Shown: positions 37,066-49,200 of the stretch, piece by piece
Position numbering within the stretch: the stretch's first letter is position 1
Layout: the number at the start of each line of letters is the position of its first letter
Assembly: GCA_031213475.1 (NCBI GenBank)
Contig: JARUPZ010000015.1
Coordinates: 9,452,528 to 9,516,527, forward strand
Origin: Nereocystis luetkeana
Taxonomy: Eukaryota > Sar > Phaeophyceae > Laminariales > Laminariaceae
Length of the DNA: 64,000 nucleotides
Direction: 5' to 3'
Translations under genes and position numbers: made by a program
The notes under the pieces: generated by a model
Database searches by the model: none
The model's input: the letters and a program-made list of their open reading frames with translations, nothing else
What the model was told of the DNA's origin: nothing

Positions 37066-37211
37066 ATGGAAGCAACGTAGTGAGCGCCCAACTTTTGGAG
37101 GTGTCTCTATTAGGAGTTGGAACGGTGCTCCGTCTCGAAAGGGATGCGTGGTCAATGGTCAGATGACTAAGGCAAGCAAGAAATGAGTACGCCCCCCCCC
37201 CCCCCCCCTCC
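37066..37211. repeat. Poly-C-ended repeat, module 2, copy 2; abuts the dehydratase start
   Basis: The same module as at 30564, ending ATGAGTACG and a long C-tract to 37211. The ATG of the dehydratase gene is only 40 bp further on, so its 5' UTR or core promoter must lie in or very near this repeat, unless an untranslated exon exists upstream. Confidence 0.7.
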
Positions 37212-37250
37212 CCCCGCCTTGTATTCGTGCCTTTCCGGCGGAAAGCAAGC

Positions 37251-40200
37251 ATGCTTCTTTCCACGGCTTCGACAGCGGCCGCCGCTACCGCCATGGCTGG
37301 CATCCTCCTCTCCGGCCCGGCGGAGGCGTTCGTCGTCCCCGGCAGCACGTTGGGGTGCTCTGCTGCTGTCGCTAGTGGCAACGGCTTGGCGGCAGCAGGC
37401 GGTGCAGCTGGCGGGGTGAGGGGCTGCTCCGCCAGGTCTTCACTCCGAATGGATGCATCCGCCGAAGGTGATTGTGGTAGAATCGTTTTTGTGACTGGCT
37501 AAACTGTTCGGTTGGATTGGATTTGTTAGATTGACACCTGGTATATTTCATTGGTTGATTGGTTGGGTCGGTTAGGTCAGGTTAGCTTTTCACCCCGAAT
37601 GGATGTGCCTGGCACAGGCTATTGGTTTGATTGGTCAGATCGTTGGGTTGGATTGGTTAAAAGCGATGGATTTGAGTGGTTAGGTTGATACATTGATTCG
37701 TTTTTTCACTCGGAAGGGATGCGCCCGCCGCAGGTGACTATATACAGTAGTTCGATTGATTAGATTTGTTAAATTGATTGGTAGGACTGGTCAGAGAGAT
37801 TGATGTGATTGGTTGATCAGTGGAGGAGAGTGGAGTGGAGCGTTTTTCGGAAAGAGGAGAGGGGGGGTTACTCATGTCATGCATGGCCGTAGTCGTACGG
37901 TCATAGGTACCCTCGCATCCATACTATGCCGGGACGGAGCACGTCGGGTTTTCACCGACCAGGGCAGGCATTGCAAGAGAAAGATTGGGGGGGGGGGGGG
38001 GGTATTCATTCATTGATGCCTGGCCGGGAATATAATTCGCGTGTGTTACATTCCCGGCTAGAACGGGATGTAGGCTGGGGGCGGAAGGTTGATAGGTTAG
38101 GGTGTTTGCAAATATTTTTTTGATTGGAACCAATTCAGTTATCAATAGGATCCTTACATAGACGGTAGAAATGGCCGCAACCCATGGGACCTTCCGAAGA
38201 GTCAACTCAACCCGAGAATAACTACTGCATATTTAAAGTGTCATTCTGGCCACTCTTTGGCGACAAGCTTAGGAAGAGCTTATAGTTTCGTGGGTTGGGA
38301 TCGTTTTTTTTCATGGGACCACAAGAATGAATCCGAACCTAATGGGTTTGAACCAAACTCTTCGCAAGCTCCCTTAAATTGTGTTGTTGTTGTTGTTGTT
38401 GTTGTTGTTGATGTTCTCACATTAACTTTCTGACGGAGGAGTCCGTGGTCACACAAAGGTGCTGGGGCCCTATAGTAGGAAGATCAGAAAACCATAAAGA
38501 ATCGAAATTCGGCTGCCTAAAAATACACGAGACGAAGAAAGCGCACACAAGATAAAACCAATGTGCAAACTGTGCGGGGCGGGGGGGGTAAGGGGGGTGA
38601 TCCATTGACTCACGGAGTCGGGGTTGTATCCCGGAGGCGGAGAAGCGGAGGGGAGAGGGGTGATTAGTTTTGTTGACTTTGAATAGTGTGGGGGGGGAGA
38701 GAAGAGAGGGGGGGTTCAGTTACTGATTGTTAGAGTGGGGGCGGTATTGGGAACGAAAACGGGGGGAGAGGGCGTGGCCATATTTTAATGATGACATGAT
38801 TGATGCTGTAGGGTGCCTCGGAGCAGGAGGAGGGGTAGGAGGGAGGGGGTACGCCTGGGGGGAGGGGGGGGGGGGGGGGTGGGGGGGGGCACTCATGTCA
38901 TGTATGGCCGTAGTCGTGTGATCATAGACCTTCGCATACCTACAATGTCGAGCACGTCGGTTTGTCACCGACCAGGCAGACAATGCTTGCCCCAATCGCG
39001 AACGGCCGTTAGGTGTTTGGCGAGCCGCATGATCGGTGAGCTGCAACTTACCGACAACCGCTTGTGAGGCGGAAGTTCTTGCATATGGACGAGGCGGGGC
39101 GGGTAATGGATTCAATGATCCACATCCAGTCCGTAGTAGTTTACTCCCGGATCATGGTTCCAGTGTACGGAAGGGTAACTACCTATTTGTTTTTCGCTGG
39201 GATGCTCTAAAACCCTGATTGTGTTGGTTGTACGTGGACCAGGCGAGAGTGACGAAGGCGTGATCATGAACCGTTTTTCAAGCAACCTCACGCAGAAGAA
39301 GAGCCAGGGGGCGTCGCAAGCTATGCTGTACGCCACCGGCCTCACCACGGAGGACATGAAGAAGGCGCAGGTGCGGCATCCCATGTCATCACACACGAGT
39401 AGCACCTGCACAAGCAGCAGCAGCAGCCGCACAAGCAGCAGCAGCAGCAGCAGCACACGTAGCAGCAGCAGCAAAGCAGCCGCAGGGGCAGCAGCAGCAT
39501 TAGTAGCAGCAGCATGGTGTGAGCCTTGAGGCATGTGAAAGCAAGTCACGCCGAGACTGCAGACAGAGACAGCTCGAGTACGCACGAGCCGTTTCATGTC
39601 GTTTTCCTTTTTTGGTTTTATAACATGAAGAATGTATTTCTCTGGTACATACGGATGATGAGTATACAGGTAGGAAAAAGAAGAAAGAAATGATGTCCTG
39701 TACTCGTACATATTCGTATAGTGTTACTGTTACAGCAGGGAAGCACGCCAATAAGAGGAAACGACACCGTACTCCCGCCCCAGGTCGCAATGACCAACAA
39801 ACCAATAGAGTGGTATTCCTAGACGAATTAGTAAAAAGTGAGACTCACCATCATCATCAACACGACCGCCACCGACCACAACCACCACCGCCACCACCAT
39901 CCTTACCCCCCCCCACCAAGTCCGCCTCACAAGCGGTTCTTAGTAGGATGCAGCTCACCCTTCATGCGACTCGCCGAACACCTCACGGCGCTTCGCGCTT
40001 GGCGCAAGCAATGTCTGCCTGATCGGTGAAAACCTGACATGCTCCGTCCCGGTATTGTAGGGATGCGAGGGTCTATCGTCATACGACTACTGCCATGCAT
40101 GGGATCGAGTATATACGTATCTCCTATCGAGTACACCACCCACCCCCCTTCCCCCCTCCGATTCTCTTTGCCCTGAAGACCGGAAAAAAACGCCTCTGTT

Positions 40201-43200
40201 TGACACATTCTTGTTTTGCGTTTGTTTGTCAACCTCAGGTGGGCATCTCGAGCGTTTGGTTCGAAGGAAACCCTTGCAACATGCACCTTCTTGACCTCGC
40301 CAAGGAGGTGAGGAGGATAACGATGTACGAGGGGGGGGGGGAGGTGATGGTATTTCGTACTGGTATTGCTGGGCTTGTAAGGGGCCACACGAGGGGTGCG
40401 GGGGGGGGTCTATTCCCCTCCTGATGACTCCCCCCCCTCCCTCTTTTGCGATATTATATTACGATACCAGTGTGGGATAACACTTGACGATCGTATTTGC
40501 TACGTGGTAACAAAGGGTAACCACTATTAGCAGTTTGCGGCACCTGGTACACAGCAGTAGCCATTTCAGACAGTAAATTCCCGTCAATGTTTTCCGACGC
40601 CATTTTACGTACTATTGTAATACAATATAGTCTTAATGCTAACACGTACGTATGAATAGTTTAGACTACGGTAAATGTATTACCAGGTAGGATAATACTG
40701 TTTGTGCGATGATGTTGACGATGGTATTTTTTTCCGTCGGTGTACTGCTGTGTGACTCTACAGGCGAAGGACGGCGTTGTCGGAGAGGGAATGGTGGGGT
40801 ACCGGTTCAACACCATCGGCGTTTCTGACGGCATCTCCATGGGTACCAGCGGTGGGTGAACCGAAACCGATTGCGCCGCTCTAGGCTCGATAGTTTCCTT
40901 TTGTTACTTGAGCACTGTTTTCGAGTTATTCGGAGTGTATTTTCATGTGTTACGTTTTGTTGGGTGTGCACAACACGTGTCATGTGTAATGGTCGATCTC
41001 AACGAGGGCTGTTTCTTAGGGAGTTTGTCAGTATTTTCCCGAAATTTCGGTATTTCTTGGTATTTTCCCATGGGGAGGAAAAATACCGAAACTTCGGGGA
41101 TACTCTGAAAAAAACTGAAGAACAGTCCTAGTTAAGATCGACCCTAATGCCAGGTGCGCATAAATTGCATAATATTACGGGGGACCACAGCAAATAGGAC
41201 CAAAACTTGTTAGTAAAAATGGGTAAACACATACCTGGTAGGTTTTTGTCTGTACCGTAGGTCCTATTTACTACGGCCGCCCTTAGTAGGAAATGGGAGC
41301 GTTGACCCCGGTCGCTTTTTTTTTTTCAAAGAATAATTTTAGTATCGGGTTTCGAGATTCTTGTGTCCGATGCAAACCTATTTTTTTTTGCAGGAATCGG
41401 TCCTTTTCGTGTGCCATGGTTTGATTTGTACGGGATTCACCCATATAAGAGAGCACTCCCGTTGTGAGGACGAAACACTTGTAGTTAGAGCCAATTTCTG
41501 GTTCATGTGCACTGCAGTACTACAAAGGATTCACGAGAGAACGGAAATAATCTGAAATGCTTCCATGGGATTATCTTGTCCCTGGCCCATGAAGCGTGTC
41601 CCTTGCGTATTGCACGCAAGAAAACTCACCCTCTTGGGACTAATTAGTTTCCAGAGCTGATTTGGTTATCAACGGAGAGAGCGCAAACGCCGAGCGGTGC
41701 GCCTATGGAAGCTTATTTCGTCGAGATCTGTCTTCGAGCTAATCTGTTCGGAACTTCGTGTCAGGGGGGAAGTTACCTATTAATAGCGTGTTTAACGATG
41801 GCTGTCTCTCTCTCGCACGCCCTTGGCAGCATTTGGTTTACTGCACAACCAGCTGTCACGGTGTCACCTATTCTGTGTTATATGTTATGGTTTCTTGAGA
41901 CCATTTTACGCCCGTCTGTAAAGAGAGCCGTCGGTAAAGAGGTACGTATATACTTCGGAAAAGAGGGCAGGCGTCGGGCAGACCAGGTGCAAACTTCATG
42001 ATCTATATATATTTACACGGCAGTATCGGCGCTTTCGTGAGGAAAACAGGCTTTCAAGAGATCTAACCTAGAAGCCTAAATGTACAAAGGTTGAGCGTGT
42101 GCATGTCGCCTAGGCGCTCGCCTTTGAAAATTACATGGGAAGCTGTAAGGGATCTACCCCCTTGTCGCTTCGGCAGAAGAACTTTGTTAACCTCGCATCT
42201 GAATTCAAGTTTCTTCCGAGAGAGCCAATACTATCGTACACCTATCTGGGAAGATGTACCGCCGAAAAAATCAGTGATGTGCTTGCATGTGCCTTATTTC
42301 GATGACGGTTTCGCCTTTCCGCGTGTTTTTGTGTTTTTGTTTGTTTCGGTCGTTTTTTCAACTTTTTTTTCTACCTCCTCGATTCTCGCTCGGCACAAGG
42401 ATGTCCTCCCTGTAGTTCAGCGACATCCTCTTCACCGATCTTGGAGAGTTTATTGTGTTCTCAGCTATTATTTTTGTCTTCCTTCTCGGTACAGGGGTGT
42501 TCTTCTCTTTCCAGGTCCGCGACATCGCCGCCGATTGTCTTGTCCTAGTCTTCTGACGTGTTTTCCCCTTTTTTTGTGAAGTAATTTTTTTTAATATTTT
42601 CTTATTATCTTGTTTTGTTTTTTGAATTCACTCACCGGGTGCATACTTTTGTTATGGTCTTATTTTCAAATGGGTTTACAATTTCTTCCGCCTCGAAGCA
42701 GGGATGCCCGCCTGTCTCCAGTCCCGCGATATCATTGCCGGTTTTCTTATTTTCGTAAATCCATGTATCCTTCTTTTCTTGTTTTCTATTTTTTTTTTCC
42801 CTACTTGTTTTCGCATTTTTTTACTTTCTTGTTTCCTCATTGCATGGTTTTCTTGTTTTCTGATTTGTTTCACTCTCAATTCTGCATCTTCTTGTTTCCT
42901 TTATGCCCTTGTTTTTCCTTTTTCGTTCCTACAGTAGTTTTCTTGTTTTCGTATATTCTTAATTTATTTTCGCCTGATTTTCGTATTTTCATATTTTCTT
43001 GTTTTATTCATTCCCATAGTCTCTTATAGTTCTTTTTCCCCCCCTCCCCTTCTCTTTCCACAGGGATGTCCTTCTCTCTCCAGTCCCGCGACATCATCGC
43101 CGACTCTATCGAGACGGTCATGGGCGGGCAGTGGTACGACGCCAACATCGCCATTCCGGGCTGCGACAAGAACATGCCTGGGTGCCTCATCGCTATGGGA

Positions 43201-46200
43201 AGGGTCAACCGCCCCTCCATTATGGTGAGAGAGAGAGCCGTTGGTTGTGAAGTTGCCGTTGGCCGCGGGGTCACCGTTGGCTCCGATGTATTCGTTCGGC
43301 CATTGGACTTATAAGCTCTTGGGGGCTTGAGACTTTTGAGAGGGGAGACCAGACGGGAAAAAAGTAACGACTCCTGCAACGGCCACTGCCTGATTGGGTC
43401 AAGATATGATTGTGTTGTTCTACTTTTTCATGCTTATTTACAATGCAAGGAGTTGTACGGGACGGGGCGGGGCGCAACTTGCCCCTACCTGTGGACGGTT
43501 GGTAACCCCAAAATAATCGATATTATAGTCCCGTTTTTGGAGTCCCTTAAGGGGTTAATACACAATTAGTTAGGGTTCGGCAATAATGCTGTCAATGGGT
43601 TTGCCTCCTTGACTGACCGCTCCTTATTAAAACCAGTGCAATCAGGCCCAAAGAGTCGTTTTGACGCGCTCAAAAAGACCCGCCTCCTAGCGTGTTTGCC
43701 GTTGGTCATGAAGGTTGTCGTTGATCAATATGATATGATTACAGTACCGTTGACCATGGAGTTGCCGTTGGCGCTGACCGTGAAGTTACCGCTGCCCACA
43801 AAGTTACCGTTGTACGTGTGGTTACCGTCGGCCGTGTGGTTACCGTCGGCCATGAGGTTTCTGTCGGCCATGGAGTTAATGTTGACCAAAACGTTGCCGT
43901 TGGCGAAGGTTACCGTTGGCCACGCAGGTACCGTCGGCCATAGCGCAATCGTTGGGAACGTACGAACTTACCGTTGGCGTTGAACACGGGGTTGCCGTTG
44001 GCTGTTGGTCGTGAATATCGCTGCCCTTAAGGTTACCGTTGGCCATAACGCGTTCTATCGGCACTTGCTCTCGCTGCTATGCGTTCGAAATTTTCTTTTG
44101 AAAGTCATGGACTCTACCGAGGTATGGGCTCAATTTTAAGTATTTACGTAGTGCGTTCGACTTTGAAAGGAAACAAATGCCCTCCCATGTGCTGACCGTC
44201 CGCCGTTCTCGCGTGGGGTTACAAGGTTTACGGAGGCACGATCCGTGCGGGCAAGGCTTCGGGCGAATCGCTGGACATTGTGTCGGCCTTCCAGGCGTAC
44301 GGGGAGTTCGCTTACGACAGGATTACCGAGGTAGGGCATGGTAGTGGCGGTGGCAGTGGCAGTATTGGTAGCTTGTATTTCGCGGCCACGATATATCTAG
44401 TCGCGATTTACAGCCCTGCTGTATGACTTTATGTACGAAGTGTAACCATATGTACTGCTGTAGACCAGCAGCTCGACCGATACGGTGTAACACACCTCTT
44501 CCCCCTCCATGTGTCTCCAACAGTAGGTCTACTGGTACAGCAGTGTGTGGCGCCGCTTCTGACAATAGGCCTACTGCTACTCGTACGGCACTAGAGAGGG
44601 CTTGTTTTTACGAATGTGCAGCTCTTAATACAGTGGTGGTTTGTCTGCATGCTGTGAAAATAGTATAAAATACTACAGTACCTGGTAGGTAGTAGCTGAT
44701 TAACACCAGTAACGCTGCTACTACGTCAATAGGGTTGCTTCGTAGAGGACGTCATAGTATGCACACATGGCAGTAGAGCCACGTGCACAGCTATTTGTAC
44801 CGTAGTTTGCCGACCGACCACTTTGACACAACAGCAGTAGAGTTGCTTCGACCAGTATGCCATCTATTACTACAACTACCACTACTTCTAACATAGAGCC
44901 ACTTCTAGCAGTAGCCCTACTGCTGCAATAGTAAAAAAATAAAAACTAAAAACATGGCATTCCTTTTTGGAGAGTCGTTGCTCGTCTGCGGCAAAGCGTT
45001 CTTCGACGCATTCCATTCTTCAAAGACTCTTGCTGTTTTTTGTTTTGTTTTGTTTTTTTACGTTCTTTCACTCTCGTTTTTTGTTGTTGGCCATTTTCGT
45101 TATTCAATAAAAAAATGACTCAAGTATACTGTATACTGGTACAAAGATCAGAAATCGATTTCATGATGAACAACAAGAACGATTTAAAACACGAAAAAAC
45201 GATATGCGAGGACGTACCCATCATACGTATGTGTAAACAAAACACCCGCCGCCTTGTTGTTTTTATTGTTTTTTTTGTTTCCTCCCAAAATTCTACTGTT
45301 TCGCAGGACGAGCGGCAGACGATCGTGGAGAACGCTTGCCCCGGCCCCGGCGCCTGCGGAGGCATGTATACCGCCAACACCATGGCTAGCGCAATCGAGG
45401 TACAGCAATCGTCCCTCTATAGTGCCGGTATGCGCCAGCCAACACTACCAGCACTAATACAGCGCCAACCGGTACTATTTACTCCGCACACAGCCACACT
45501 GTTAATAGTCAACTCCATCTGCGCCAAGCGATTCCACCGGCACTAGTGCGGGCAAGCTGCTAGCACTATAGAGGGAGACGGCCACTACTGTCTAGTGTCG
45601 GCCCTCCAAAAGAGAAACCGGCACACCGGCCCCTGCTAGGTTTGGTTTTTGAGAACGGGCGTGTTCCACACTAAAAATGTCGGTTTTTGACCGCCCCCGA
45701 ATTTCTTAGTTTCTCGGAAAAATCAGGCCATGAGTTAGTTACCTGTGAAGCCGTTTCACAGGTAACAAGAGACCCTTTTTGTTGTGAGGAAGCCCGGTAC
45801 TCCTCTATGCACGTAGCGCAAAAGGCTGAGAAAACGACGTATGGTATGTATGTTGACATGCGTGCGGACTGCGACAGGCCTTGGGCATGACTCTCCCTTA
45901 CTCCAGCTCTACTCCCGCCGACGACCCGATGAAGAAGGAGGAGTGCCACAAGGCCGCTATGGCCGTCCGGAACATGTTGGAGAAGGTGAAACAGAGAGAG
46001 AGAGAGGGGGGGGGTTGTGGGCGGTCTTGCATACCTGGTGCAAAATATGTCGTGTATATCAGTCTGGTCAGAAATGTTGAGACCGTTTTGGTCGTAAAAG
46101 GAATGTCGAAACGATCCTTACGTTTCCGGACAGAGTGAGCGGCATAATGGAGTGCCACAAGGCCGCCATGGCTGTGTCCCGACACATAATGGGGAGGGTG

Positions 46201-49200
46201 AAATGGGGAGGGGGGTAGGTAGTCTTGCGTCGCATAGACCGTTCTGTCTTATGCTTCATTGGGTGGTCGTGATGATGGCTGCTGTGGTAGCTGTGGTGGT
46301 GGGGGTGGTCGTCGTGGGGGTAGTGTTGATTCTGGTTGTGGTTTTTGTTGGTCTGGTGTTGGAGAGCGCTGTACATGACGCACCCCACTGATGTGTTGAT
46401 TCCATTTTGTGCGTGTCCTGTGCTGTGCATGCACAGTACGGCAAATGAACGGAGAGCACTAAGCATGATGTATGATACCTCGTGCGGCTTCCCTCGAGGG
46501 TGCTTTTATTGTTTTCCTGGTTGTTTTTTTCTTCCTCTCTGGAATTATTGGAGCCCTTTCTTGAGACCGCGAACTGTTCAAATACCATACTGTAGCTGGG
46601 GAGTCAGTAGTACCTGGTAGGCTCTGGCGATAAGTTCATGTGGGACCCGCTACAAAACAAATCGGCGCATGCTGTTTTTTGTTTTGCAGGACCTTAAGCC
46701 GAAGGACATCGTCTCCCGCGCGTCTTTCGAGAACGCCATGGTCACTGTCATGGCTCTCGGAGGCTCGACGAACGCCGTTCTGCACTTGATCGCCATGGCC
46801 AAAGCTTTCGACATCGAGCTCACCATCGACGACTTCCAATCCGTGAGTGTTCAAACCAAGGAGGCGTGTCCTGCTGTAGGGGCTACAATAAGGGATTGCA
46901 TTCAGGGATTGCAATCCCCAATTGCAATCAGGGATTGCAAGTACGGGTTGCAATTAGGGGTCGCAGTTTTGAGCCCAAACATGTTGTCATTGACGGGGCT
47001 CCTGAACTAGGGAGCTACCCGTCGTACATCTCGTTCGATGTGTATTGCATATTATTATTTGCAAGCCCATTTAATTTGTGCATCGATTAGGCTTGGTGTA
47101 CGATATTTGTGAGAGTCGGGTGTTGGGGTGGAGATGAGAGCTTCTCGCGTTTGAGAAAAGGTAGTAGGTGCTACACCCCTCCCGAAGTGACACGCGTCGC
47201 CATCGTCGACTTCCAATCCGTGAGTGTTCCACCACAGCTACCGTAGGTGTTACAATGTAGGACTGCGATCGGGGGTTGCAACTAGGGGTTGCACGCAGAG
47301 GTTCCAATTTGGGGTTGCACTATTGAGCCCAAACATGTTGCTGAAGGAGCCTCCGGAACTAACGAGCTGCTACCCACTATGTTTGCATTCGGTGTGGGTT
47401 GCATGCTTTTGTCAAATTAGGACTGCGGCAGGACTTGGGGACTATATATGGACTGTAGACTTTTATTAATAGTACAATTCTGGAGAGAGAAGGTGTAGTA
47501 GCGAGACAAATACTCACGCCGTCCGTCATTGGTGTGGCGTCGTCCTACGGCGATTGCGGTATTTGGTTTTCGCCTCACCATAGCATACTGTACTTTGTGT
47601 TGTGTGCTGTGTTTGTTTCGTGCACGAGTACAGGTTTTGTTCGTTTTATGTGTACGTACCCTGTAATGTTTTTTTTTTTCGTGTATTTTTTGTGTATTTT
47701 TCTTATGTCTTGATGTGCTCGTACCAGTTGCCTCTGTATTGTTTTTTTTTCGGGCGGCGAGTTGCTAATTTTCGCGTCCGCCTGGCGATGTACCAGTATT
47801 ATATACCACTCCATGTCCGTAGATACAATGACCAGTTGTATACTAGTATATACATATTTAGAGACAGAGTGGTGCCAGGTAAGAGATTAGGGAAGGGGTG
47901 AGGGGTATGTAAACCCAAAATACCGCAGCGAAGAGAACAGCAGCTCCCACCAGCCCGAAGCTAAACCAGTATTTACCATACCTTGGACCGGTCTTGACGA
48001 CCCTGCCTCGCTGCGTCCTCTCGATCGCGAGGCAACTGCTACAGCAGAACTGCTGCCAGGTGTACTCGTGGACTATACGGGTACAACAACCCGCATTGAT
48101 CTGATTGGTCAACTTTCTCCCGTACGTACATAACACATATTTTTTCGTACCTCAATAGTACTCAGCTGTTGAGCGGGGGAAAAGCAGGAGATCCTGTGGA
48201 TAAAATGACGCGGGAGATCCGCACCGTCCGATCGAGAATCTACCATTTTTTATTTTTTTTTCTGTTCCTTCCACAAACGCCCGAGCTTTTTTCTTTTTCT
48301 TTTTTAAATGTCCACCAGAGTGCGCGTCCCGAGCGAGAGCTGCCCCGATTTATGCTTCTTCGCGTTTGTCTTCATGTTTCTTGTTTCTTCGCTGCGGCAG
48401 GTTTCGGACAGGGTTCCTTTCTTGGCCGACCTTAAGCCCAGCGGGAAGTATGTGATGGAGGACCTCCAGGGAGTCGGCGGTATCCCGGCGGTGCTGAAGC
48501 TGCTGATGGAGGAGGGACTCATCGACGGATCGTGCATGACGGTCACCGGAAAGTGAGCGATGTTGGCACCTAAGTTGTTTTGTTGGCATGGGTATTGCTA
48601 TTGGTGGTGACAGTGATGTTGCTACACATAACTACTGCTATTGGCATTGCTACTGGCGTTGATGTTGGTGTGTTCATGTTGAGACGTGCTAAGGTAAACA
48701 AAGCATGACGTTTTTTTTCTGGGCTTCCCCCCAAAACTTTTTTTTTCCGATGATCGCTTTACACAAACTTTTGGGACTGCTGCAGTCCCTTTTGGGGGAC
48801 AACCCACTCAAACTCTGAGTAGATTGCCCCCAAAACGAGGCTGCAGTCCTAAAAGGGTTTTAACTTCGGCCTATCTTAGTAATAGGTATTGTTCGATTTT
48901 TGTATGTTGTATAACGAAGTTGAGATAAACGGTATTGGGTAGTTCCTCGGGTGAAGAACCAAGTCAGACTCATTTGGTTGGGCCGAAAAAAGGTACAGTA
49001 CCCTTATCATAGCATAGCACACATTTTGTCCAAAAAAAGGTACAGCACCCTATCGCAGCACACATTTTGACCCAAAAAAGGTACAGTCGCCTATCGCAGC
49101 ACACATCTTGAGCAAAAAAGGCAATGTACCGTACCTCACATCTTGACCAAAAAAAAACACCCCTATCGTAACACACACCTTGACCCAAAAAGGTTCATCA

